Shown: positions 48,001 through 60,000 of the stretch, piece by piece
Position numbering within the stretch: the stretch's first letter is position 1
Layout: each line of letters opens with the position of its first letter
NCBI GenBank assembly: GCA_013076295.1
Contig: RQOL01000718.1
Location: 1,798,001-1,862,000 of the forward strand
DNA length: 64,000 nucleotides
From: Sanderia malayensis
Taxonomy: Eukaryota; Cnidaria; Scyphozoa; Semaeostomeae; Pelagiidae
Direction: 5' to 3'
Notes under the pieces: generated by a model
What the model was told of the DNA's origin: nothing
Databases searched by the model: none
The model's input: only the letters and a program-made list of their open reading frames with translations
Translations under genes and position numbers: made by a program

Positions 48001-51000
48001 TTGCATTCTTTTGCTTCATTATCATTCCATTGATGACTTGCGCCTTCGGTTGACTCCTCTGCATCTTCGCTTCTCCATCGATCACGCTTTCAAGCTTACC
48101 CACTAGATTGGTTATATTAGACAACGACTTTGCAGTCGTCGACGTGTTCTGTGCCAGAAACTCTACTCTGCTTATCAAATCACCGACATCAAGGCTGAGG
48201 CTGTCAATGTCTTTAGTGCGGCCTAGTGATCCCTGTAGAGCTTGTACTGAGCTAAGTTGTTCCAATGTAGCAACAGTGGAAGCAATAGTTGGCTTGAAAG
48301 ATGCCGTCAATACGTGTGAACTGACATGAAAGTCCAGTAAAATCTGTTGTGAAGGGACGGTTTCACCTTGGCGGGTCGCTACCTGTGCCAACCCCTCGTC
48401 TTTCCACTCTTTTTCTGAATCGACGCGAAGCACTGTTGATGTCATTTCTAAGACAGTGCTCTGAGTAATTTTGTTGCTGTCACTTAAAACCGACGTGGCT
48501 TTAATTGCCGGAGTCCCTGAAAGGCTCATTATTGGCGTGGGGGTGATAGACTGATAAGGAATCCTACCACTGCTCTCTACTGGCGTGTTCAACTTTATTG
48601 TTTGGAGTGGAAGCAATGATTGTGATATTGAAGGTGATGGTGAAATGCTCCGTGTTTGTATCAATTTCTTGGTCTCTTTAGCAGCTGCATTTAATTGAAG
48701 GTCAGATGAATGGAAGATCTCGCCAGTTGTGCCTTGAACAGACGTGAAAATGCCACGAGGGAGATGTGTAATTGTTGTGCTTTCTTGGTGATGTGCGTTT
48801 GCTGAGCTTTCTTGGTGATGTGCGTTGGCTGAGCTTTCTTGAAGATGTGCACTTGATGTGCTTTCTTGAGGAGGTGTACTTGTAGAGCTTTCTGGAGGAT
48901 GTGTACTTACTGAGCTTTCTTGAGGATGTGTACTTGTAGAACTTTCTTGAGGATGTGTACTTACTGAGCTTTCTTGAGGATGTGTACTTACTGAGCTTTC
49001 TTGAGGATGTGTACTTACCAAGCTTTCTTGACGATGTGCACTTGCTGTTCTTTCCTGAGGATGGGTACTTGCGGAGCTTTCTTGAGGATGTGTATTTACC
49101 AAGCTCTCTTGAGGAGGTGTACTTGTAGAGCTTTCTTGAGGATGTGTACTTACTGAGCTTTCTTGAGGATGTGTACTTACCAAGCTTTCTTGAAGCTGTG
49201 CATTTGCTGTGCTTTCCTGAAGATGTGTACTTGCAGAGCTTTTTCGAAGCTGTGTACTAATAATGCTGTCATTTAAGGAAAAGGGAGATAGGCTTTCAGT
49301 GATAGACGTATATGGCACAGCCGATGACTTCCTCAATACGTCAGTCGCTGAGTTCCACTGCGAGATGCTCGGCGCATTGGTGATCTTGTCTTGACCGGAA
49401 GACGCAGTCGACATGTTTTGCTTGGACATCAAAACCATCAGAGGTCTAGTCTCGTTTACAAGTAACTCAGACTCGGTTTCATTCGACACGAGGGTGGTAT
49501 CATTAGAAGGTACTTCTTCCTTAACTTCCCTTTCCTCCGATGGTATGGGATCTTCATTGTCAATGCTAATAATCAAACTATCATCATCACTATCGTTCAG
49601 TGGGACCTTCTGGCGTCTGGTTCTGGTCGAATGGCGTTCGCTTTGATGCTTTCGATAATTAGGTGTCGGCTTCTTTCGTGAACGGCTGAATACAGGTGGA
49701 AACGAGGCTGGGAAATTTCCAGGAATTTCCCCACCGTTGATTTTCCGTTGCATCATTGGAAATGGCATCATAATACCTCTGCTCTCCTTGTTTCTCATTT
49801 GATGAATCTTCTTTTTATTTTTGTGAACTCGTGATGCCTTGTCATGCACTCGCATCGATTTCATCTTTCCTAATCTTTCCTGTTTTAATTTTTGCTTGAA
49901 CGATTCTCTCGAAGACGTCACCACCTTCTCCTTGGCAGCTTGAATCATAGACTTACTTGGCCTCTGCGTTGGAGCCTGAGTCATTTTGTGCTTTGACGAT
50001 GATTTCAGAGGACTGCCTTCTGCTCCGTTTCGTCTATCTTCTCCACGCGTAACATTAGCATATACCCTCTCGTTCTTGACACCGCGATAGCCATGTCTGG
50101 GTTTCACAGTCACGCGAGCAGCCTCGCTATCATCAGCGATCACGCTCGATTTTCCATGTCTTCGTCCGGATATTTTTCCTCGCAGATCATTATCATTTGC
50201 GGCCCACGGCGTGGAGATCTTGTCTCGAGTGTAGAGGTAAACAATTCTCGTGCGATACATCACACCGCGATAAGCGGGTACACTTTTGCATCCGCTTCGA
50301 CTATGACAGTACACCGTGTAGCATTGGCTGGCGACCATGTAGATTAAATCGCAAAAGCGCGCATCACAGCAATACTCCACGCAGTCGTTAATATTCCCAA
50401 CTTCTCCACGGTACGTGAAGTGGCCCGCATCATAGCCTCCAACCAGCGTATAGCCCTCGTACACGAGCGATTTCTCACACATTACGACGTTGCGTGGTAG
50501 TGAATCTGCCATTGTGGAGGAGCCAATAATGTGCTTCATGTCTGGAGAATACGTCAGCGTTCTCTTCACGTAGCCAACCATCATGACGTAATGACCTGCC
50601 TTGCGTCTAGGCACAATCTTGCACAGTTCTTGCGTAAAGCATTTAACAGTGTAGCAGTGTCCGGATACGAGTATTGCCAAGTCACACTTGTCAGCAACAC
50701 AGCAACTCTTAAGACATTCGTTGAGACCAGAAACCCGTCCTCTGAATGTGAATATCCCAGCTTTAGGCCCACCTACAAGTGTCACACCCATCTCAATCGA
50801 AGCGACAAGACATGTCATCTTACTTGCTTCATCAACCTTTATCTTCGCATCGTCTTGAGTTCGAACTCCTTGTCCATGTTTATCGTGTATTCGAACCCCA
50901 CTCCCGTGCATATTTCTGTTCATTTCCTCACTCGGTGTGTCACTGCCAAGTTCAGATACTTTTCCAGCAAGCTCGTGTGCACGAATCTCCTCCACAGCAT

Positions 51001-54000
51001 CGAATATTGTCTTGGCAATGTCTTTACCAGCCATTCGAGACCTGCTGTGTGCAATTACAGTTTTAAGCTCAGGCAGAACATCTTTAAGCTGCAGATTGAC
51101 ATTTGCTAAAAGCCTTGATAAGTTGATTATAACATCTTTGGCGCTTTTGCTCGATAACTTTGTAACTGCTGAATGAAGAGTGGGCCTATTAACTGACTTT
51201 GTTGTCATATTCTTTGTTGCGATTGAAACAGATGATATTGTCGGATGTTTTCTGGATGATTCTTTGCCTTTCACAAGCGGCATACCAAATACAGGGTTTT
51301 CTATCGTTGAATTAATACTTGCTTCGTGGAACGACTGTTTCACGCCTTGCTTTGATAGCTTCCTAAGCTTGTTATGCAGATGTTTTACCTTGCTAAAAGT
51401 TTCCGATTCATTTCTCGATGGCTCAAATTTTGGCTTCTTCTCCTCAAAGTCTTTTTTCTCAGTTGGACGTCTTTTTTGAAGTTCATCTAGTAGCGAATGA
51501 AACAAACCTAATAGGTTTTCCCTTTCGCTTTTGAATTGATGTCCCTTTTCATGTGCATGGAGCGCGGACTTCGGTCGGATAAACATGGTTGGTACATGCG
51601 TCAAACTGGACTCCGGTGGTGCTTTGAATACCTTTGACAAAGCCATTGACTGTGGTTCTCGGGTCTGCATGAGTACATGTGGATGCTTGGTCCGCAAATT
51701 AGCGTTGACAAGTTCACAACCGGCTTTACTGAAACACTGAATCAAATAGCAAATGTCCCTGTAAACCAAAGCGAAATCGCAACTCGGATCCTTACAGCAT
51801 TTGTGATGACAAATGACCGGATCTCTAACGAATGGAACCGGAGAGAAGTTACCAGCTGATGTACCATCCCGCAATACCTTGTCCGTGTAGATCCCAAGCA
51901 ATTTACAACTTTCATCCTGTTTGTATTTTTCGAAATTATCTGCTGAAGCAACTCGATTATCATATCTTGCGTGGAAACTCGTCTTTGGCATTGTTACATT
52001 TGCAGCAACCTGATCTTGATGTCCTTTTCTTGAATAACCCGTCATTGACGCAACAGTTTTGCTTGGACTACCTGCTTGCTGCACTGTAGACACTTCTCTC
52101 GTCGAGGCTATACTTGGCTGAACAATAGCCTCATTTCCATTACTTATAACCTCATTCTCCACGGTCAGATTCTTGGCTGCTTCCGAAGAAGAATCATTTG
52201 CCGCAATTGCAGTATTTATGGATGTCCTATTAGCTGTAGATCTATGACTCCCATGTCTTCCATACATAAGAAGCTTGGGATCGTAGTAAACTTTTATCGT
52301 AAGGTTAGGCTTGTTTTTCTGTTTGGTTGCTTGCATAAACTGTTCTGTCTTGTTCCATTTAGTCTGTTCCGGCTGCTTGGTATCCTTGGCGGCCTGAGCT
52401 ACAAGTGTTGCCGAATTGCCAGTGTTTGACTGCATTGGTTGGTGGTGACTTGCACTTTCAGTGTTATTGAAAACGCGCTTTGATCCGCTTTCTGTTCTTG
52501 CCTTAGAGTGTTTGAATCCTGTTTCGAAGCCATGCTGTTGTACCAGGCTAAGTTGGGGTAATCCTTCGTGAGACTGATTGAAACTGGTTTGATTGACACG
52601 CTGTACAGGGCTGATAACCTCAGTCTCTGCTAGCTTAGCTGAAACTTGAGTGGTTGACTTGGCTGTAGCTTGAGTTGTAGCTTGAGTTGTAGATTCAGCT
52701 GTAGATTCAGCAGTTGTGGACTGAGTTGTAGCTTGAGTCGTAGATTGAGTTGTAGCTTGAGTTGTAGGCTGAGCTGTAGCTTGAGTTGTAGATTGAGTTG
52801 TAGCTTGAGTTGTAGGTTGAGTGGTAGCTTGAGTTGTAGACTGAGTTGTAGCTTGAGTTGTAGCCTGAGTTGTAGACTGAGTTGAAGGTTGAGTTGTAGA
52901 TTGAGTTGTCGCTTGAGCCGTAGACTGAGTTGTAGATTGAGTTGTCGACTGAGTTGTAGCTTGAGTTGTAGAATGGGGTGGGATCTGAGTTGTTCTAGAA
53001 TCAGCCACATCCAGGATAATTGGTTGAGTTATAGTTTGATAGGGGCTGGCACTGGGGCTAAAGATCTCAGCTTCTCCACTTTCATGAGTTATTACCTCAG
53101 GTGGCGCCTGAAGTGTAGACTGAGTTGCAGCTTGAGTTGCAAAATGAATTGGAGCTGGAGTTTTAGATTGAATTGCAGCTTGAGTTGTAACTTGCGTTGT
53201 AGAATGGGCCGGAGCTTGAGTTGCAGACTGAACTGAACCATGAGTTGGTACGACAGATGGCGCTTGAGTTGTAGCTTGAGTTATAGATTGAGTTGTAGCT
53301 TGAGTGGTAGGCTGGGTTGTAGCTTGAATGGTAGGCTGGGTTGTAGCTTGAGTTGTGGGCTGGGTTGTAGCTTGAGTTGTAGGCTGGGTTGTAGCTTGAG
53401 TTGTAGGCTGGGTTGTAGCTTGAATGGTAGGCTGAGTTGTAGCTAGAGTGGTAGGCTGGGTTGTAGCTTGAGTTGTGGGCTGGGTTGTAACTTGAGTTGT
53501 AGGCTGGGTTGTAGCTTGAGTTGTAGATTGAGTTGTAGATTGAGTTGTAGGCTGGGTTGTAGGCTGGGTTGTAGCTTGAGTTGTAGTTTGAGTTGTAGGT
53601 TGGGTTGTAGCTTGCGTTGTAGACTGAGTTGTAGATTGAGTTGTAGATTGAGTTGTAGGCTGGGTTGTAGGCTGGGTTGTAGCTTGAGTTGTAGCTGGAG
53701 CTGTAGGCTGGGTTGTAGCTTGAGTTGTAGGCTGGGTTGTAGCTTGAGTTGTAGCTTGAGTTGTAGATTGAGTTGTAGGTTGGGTTGTAGCTTGAGTTGT
53801 AGGTTGGGTTGTAGGTTGAGTTGTAGATTGAGTTGTAGGTTGGGTTGTAGCTTGAGTTTTAGGTTGGGCTGTAGCTTGAGTTGTAGCTTGAGTTGTAGAT
53901 TGAGTTGTAGGTTGGGTTGTAGCTTGAGTTGTAGGTTGGGTTGTAGGTTGAGTTGTAGATTGAGTTGTAGACTGAACTGGAGCTTGAGTTGTAGATCGAG

Positions 54001-57000
54001 TTGTAAACTGAACTGGATCTTGAGTTGTAGAATGGGGTGGGATCTGAGTTGTTCTAGAATCAGCTATATCCAGGATAATTGGTTGCGTTATAGTTTGATA
54101 GGAGCTGGCGCTAGGGCTAAAGATCTCAGCTTCTCCACTTTCATCACTTGTTACCTTAGGTGGCGCCTGAAGTGTAGACTGAGTTGCAGCTTGAGTTGCC
54201 GAATGAATTGCAGTTGGAGTTGTAGATTGAGTTGCAGCTTGAATGGTAGGTTGGGTTGTAGCTTGAGTTGTAGACTGGGTTGTAGGCTGGGTTGTAGCTT
54301 GATTTGTAGGCTGGGTTGTGGGCTGGGTTGTAGCTTGATTTGTAGGCTGGGTTGTGGGCTGGGTTGTAGCTTGAGTTGTAGATTGAGTGGTAGACTGAGT
54401 TGTAGCTTGAGTTGTAGATTGGGTTGGGGCCTGAGTTGTTCTAGAATCAGCTATATCCAAAATAATTGGCTGAGTTATAGTTTGATAGGGGCTGGCGCTA
54501 GGGCTAATGTTTCCAAACCGACTTTCATTGACAACATCATCAGCCTCCTCCATGTACCTGCTGCCACTATTATCATCAAGTGAAGAGCCTCTGACATTAT
54601 TACTCGCAAATTGTCCTTGTGACGTCATCACTGGGCCGTGTAAATTAACCGTGTTTTCATTGTCGATATATTTTGTCCTATTTACTATTGATTGCCTTGA
54701 AACAGTATCATTTTGTACAATACTTGATTCCTCGCTACTCCCACCATTGAACCTTGTCTTGTGGATCAAATCCTTTCCTTTCTCGGTTTTCTTATGTACT
54801 CCATGACTTCTCGTCCTTTCCAAGGGTGCCAGATACGACACAAATGCTGCCACATTGCTCTTGTGTGTTTGAACCCTATTCTTGCTTGCAGGTTTTGCCA
54901 CATGGTCCTCCCTGTCAATCAAAACATCAAACTGACCTCTGCTTCCACCACGTGGATTTGATGCATGTTTAGTTTTGAACAAAACAAACTTAGGGTGTGT
55001 TACATTAATAGCTGCCTCGCTTCCTGAGCTTTGATTTCCGTTACTCTCTTTGAGAATGGGCATTCTGTCATCTATGCTTAAAGATCTATGTGGACCAGGA
55101 ATAACAGAGTTGTTTAGCACTCTCACAATTCCAGCGTTTGATGGTAAAGCATCTTGGAGATTCGTTGACTTTCTAATTGGTAAAATTGAATAAAAAGCAG
55201 GTTTTGCACTCTGCAAGTTCATTCTTTTCATCCCTCTTTCAATTGTAGCTTTCTGTTTTGCTCCAGGTCGAGGCATTGGCTTAATTGTCGTGATATCCAC
55301 AGGGAGAGTTGCAGGCTCGAAGACATGCGGGGTGTCAGATTTTGCCACAGCTTCAGTACTATCTACGTGAGCTCTACCATGAATTGTAGGTTTGAGAGTA
55401 GCTTCGGTTGTAGACTGAGTTGCAGGAAGGCCTTCGTGTTGAGTTAGATTCTGAGTTGTAGGTCTGAGAGTAGATCCAGTTGTAGATTGAGTTGTATGAA
55501 GGCCTTCATGTTGAGTTTCGTCCTGAGTCGCAGCATGTGTTGCAGTCTGGATTGCAGTTTGACTTGTTGGTTTATGGATTGGGCCCAGTGTTGCTTGTTT
55601 CACTATCGTTTGAGCCTCTTGTTGAGGTAAAACTTTGGAAGGAGAACCAGTTGCAGCCACAGCTATAGACTGAGCTATAGTTTGTGGTGTTGCTTCTCCT
55701 GCAGATCGAGTTGTACCATTCATCGTAGCTGCTCTAGGCATACCTCGAGTGGTTGGTTTTGATGTAGCTTGGGCTGTTATCTGGACTGTCTTTTGAGTTC
55801 TTACGTGTCGTGCAGCTTGATCTATAACACGAGTTGTAGGCTTGGAGGTAGCGTTAATTGTAAAGTGGGTTGCTGCATGACTCGTAGGTGTTTCAGTTGT
55901 AGCCTTAATTACTGGCTTAGCTGCAGATTGGGCTCCAGATCGAGGCCTTGATATAGTTGTAGGCAAAGTTATAGGTTGAGTTACAGGTTGCGTTGTAGTT
56001 TGAATTGCGGGTTCAGTTGTGTCTTGGTTTGCAGATTTGGCTACAGGTTGGGATGAAAATTTAAGGGAAGATCCCCGATCTGTGGTTTGAGATGTTGGCT
56101 TTATGGCAGCATGAGCTGTGCTCTTCAACGCATTTTGATTTCCCGCTTGCATTGCAGTCTGAAATGCGGCATGTGTTGCTGGCCTGGATGAAGCTTCTGT
56201 TGGAGAGCGAGTTGTTGGCAAAGTCAGACGTTGAGTTGCAGATTGTGTTGTAGTATTCTGAGCTGTAGGTTCCATTTCAACTTTTTTTGCAGCTGGATGG
56301 ATGGCAGCATCATGTGAAGTTGCAATTGTAGCCTGGGGTTCACTCTGAGCTCTAGCACGAGTTGCTGCTTCAGTGGTATCATAAGTTGTAAGTGTGGCTG
56401 TTGTGGGCACAGGTGAGGCTTTCGTTTCAGCATTAGTTACACTTTGAATAATGGCTTTAGCTGTAGGCTTAAATGTTGCTTCAGTTGTAGGCTTAAGTGT
56501 TGCTTCAGTTGTAGGCTTAAGTGTTGCTTCAATTGTAGGCTTAAGTATTGCTTTAGTTGGGGGCTTGAGAATTTCTTTAGTTGTAGGTTTGAATGTCTCT
56601 TTATTTGTGGGTTTAGATGTAGCTTTGTCTAAAAATTTAGGTCCAGCTGGAATTGTAGCTCGACTTCCAGTTGCAGCGTATGTTGGTGGCTTAGCTATGA
56701 CAGAATACGATGCAGCTTGAGTTGCATTCTCAGTTATGGCATAACCAATTGACTTATATGTAGCTGGAACAGGAGATGCTGATGTACGTTGACTTGCAGA
56801 TAGAGGTGTGGCATGAGTTGCAGTCTGATTAGACCGAGTTGGAACTTGGGTTGCGGCCTGAGTAGACTGAGTTGGAACTTGGGTTGCAGCTTGATTAGAC
56901 GGCGTCGGAGCTTGAGTTGCAGCCTGATCAGACTGAGTCGGAGCTTGGGTTGCAGCCTGATTAGACTGAGTCGGAGCTTGAGTTGCAGTCTGATTAGATC

Positions 57001-60000
57001 GATTCGGAGCTTGAGTTGCAGCCTGGTTAGACTGAGTTGGAGCTTGAGTTGCAGCCTGATCAGACTGAGTAGGAGCTTGGGTTGGAGTCTGATTAGACTG
57101 AATCGGAGCTTGAGTTGCAGCCTGATCAGACTGAGTCGGAGCTTGGGTTGCAGTCTGATTAGACTGAATCGGAGCTTGAGTTGCAGCCTGATTAGACCGA
57201 GTTGGAGCTTGAGTTCCAGCCTGACTAGACTGAGTCGGAGCTTGGGTTGCAGCCTGATTAGACTGAGTTGGAGCTTGAGTTGCAGCCTGATTAGACCGAG
57301 TCAGAGCTTGAGTTGCAGCCTGTTTAGACTGAGTTGAAGCTTGAGTTGCAGCCTGTTTAGACCAAGTTGGAGCTTGAGTTGCAGCCTGTTTAGACTGAGT
57401 TGGAGCTTGAGTTGTAGCCTGATCAGACTGAGTCGGAGCTTGAGTTGCAGTCTGATTAGACGGAGTTGAAGCTTGAGTTGCAGCCTGGTTAGACCAAGTT
57501 GGAGCTTGAGTTGCAGCCTGATCAGACTGAGTCGGAGCTTGAGTTGCAGTCTGATTAGACGGAGTTGAAGCTTGAGTTGCAGCCTGGTTAGACCAAGTTG
57601 GAGCTTGAGTTGCAGCCTGTTTAGACCAAGTTGGAGCTTGAGTTGCAGTCTGATTAGATCGAGTTGCAGCTTGAGTTGCAGCCTGGTTAGACTGAGTTGG
57701 AGCTTGAGTTGCAGTCTGATTAGACGGAGTTGAAGCTTGAGTTGCAGCCTGATTAGACCGAGTTGGAGCTTGAGTTGTAGCCGGATTAGACTGACTTGGA
57801 GCTTGAGTTGCGGCCTGATTAGACCGAGTCGGAGCTTGAGTTGCAGCCTGATTAGACTGAGTTGGAGCTTGAGTTGGAGCCTGATTAGACTGAGTTGGAG
57901 CTTGAGTTGGAGCCTGATTATACTGAGTTGGAGCTTGAGTTGCAGCCTGACTAGACTGAGTAGGAGCTTGGGTTACAGTCTGATTAGACCGAGTTGGAGC
58001 TTGAATTGCAGTCTGATTAGACCGAGCTGGAGCTTGGGTTGTAGGCTGCGTCCCAGTTTGGGTCTCAGCTTGATTCGTAGCCTGAAATACACCAAGTTCG
58101 GATACAGCCAGAGTTATTGGTTGGGTTATACCTTGAGTAGAGGATCGAGTTGCCGTGTGAGTTGATGTATGACTTGTGGCTTGAATTGTTGCTGGATTTG
58201 TAAGCCTAGCTGTAGGCGTAGTTGAATTTGGAGTTGTGCGCTGAGTTGTACCTGAAGTTGAAGACCTGGTGACACTACCCGAATCCACTGAGCCATCCTT
58301 ATGTAATGTTGTATGCATTGAAGCGTCAAGGAAGTTAAGCTCCGTTTTGTCGCGAGAATGCACAATCTTGGACGCATGAGGTTTCTTGCGTGCTTTTGTT
58401 TCGTGATGAGAAACTGGAGCACGGTGAGCATGCCTCTCGTGGTTCTCCTGGTTATCGTGGTGAACTTGTTCTTTCTTTCCTTTGATGCCTGTTGTCTCGA
58501 CTTTTGACTTCAATGTCTTGACATGCGTCTGCGCAGACATAATTGGTTTGATCATGTGAAACTTTGGGACAGAGATGTCTAGACTACTTTGCGATACATT
58601 TCCAAGAGCTGGAGAAAATTTACTTTTATTCTTAACCGAAAGTCGTCGTCTCGGCAATAGATTCTCATAGCTATGAACAAAACTTCTTCGGTGACCATAA
58701 AATCGAGATAGCAATAAAGGATTTGGAGTTGTGGCATTGGATTGACCAGATTTCATTTTCCTCATCACGTGACCAGTTGGTTTTAGATTGGCATGTCCTT
58801 GACTCCGCAAAGGATTCTTTGTCATCTTGTAATGTTTCGAGCTCAGAAAACGGTCTTTCACTGCACCAAACGTTGGTACATTTGAAGGATTATCAGTAAT
58901 TGTGCTAAAAGGCATTGCTTGCATGGATGTATTTCTTGGCATTGTAATGCTATCCTTATCAGCTTTAGCATCATTCTTAATAAGCAACTTCTTCTCATGT
59001 TGTTGATGATGATGGATGGACACAGCTTTGTTCTTGGGCGACAATTCCGGCGATGTCGGTTCGTAGATTCGGCCTCTGTACACAAATACAACTTCTGTCC
59101 TCTTGCGATGATGACTCGTAACCAACTGGCAATGAAACTCTGATTTGCACGTGATTGAGAAGCATTCGTTTTGTATCAGCATTGCCAGATTGCACGAATG
59201 TGACTCGCAGCAGTACTTCACGCACCTATCCATGCCAACGACACTCGCGTGCAGCACGACTTGCCCCGAATGCAATCCAAACCTCGGTATAACGTTGACG
59301 TGACGATGACCGTGGCTGCACAGTGGAATCTTGTGATAGGAAGGCGCTGACGGAGCAGCCATGCTCAGTGCCCTGAGGAGGTGCTTTGTGTAGTCCTCTG
59401 CGTCGTGTAAACGTGATGATGGGTGATTAACAACAACTCTTTCACCACGATCAGAATGATTTCGCAGCTCGTCGCTTCTTTGCAAAGCAGCTTTGCCAAT
59501 TAAATACAATCTCTTTGACATTTTCACTCTGACGTCATCAGGATGAAGCTGGAAAAATGTCTTGAGGATTTTATCTTTCTTTCTGTCATTCCCCAACGTA
59601 CACTTACTTGAATTTCCCTGTAAACAATCAGCCATCCTCAATGTTGCTGCTCCCAAAGTATGAAGTCGACGTTGACCGTTCTCTGCTTCTATACTCGTCT
59701 TATTACCGGCGTGACTGACGAATTTTCGATGATGTTTGACAAGCAATTTGGCAGCTTCTTTTATCACGTTCGTATTATCTTGCATGTCTTGGTATGCGAG
59801 TGCAGTGGTATCGTTGGACGCATTGCTAGTGGCATTATTCAACAAAACATCTTGGACTATCTTCGCAGACAAATTCTTAAATCCACCATCTTTACTGCCG
59901 TCGTCACCAGTTCTATTTCTGTGCCTTGAAGGTATCCCATGATGCAATTTCTGGCGGGAAATTTCACTTCTTTCCATCAACATTTCGTGATCAATTTTCG

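Noticed and set aside
52670..54583. Plus-strand ORFs of up to 371 codons rich in SLSCRLSC
   Set aside because: Antisense of the TTQx array; the low-complexity period makes the opposite frames open too.
56813..58165. Plus-strand ORFs rich in [10 protein letters not shown]
   Set aside because: Antisense of the 33-bp Thr/Gln array.
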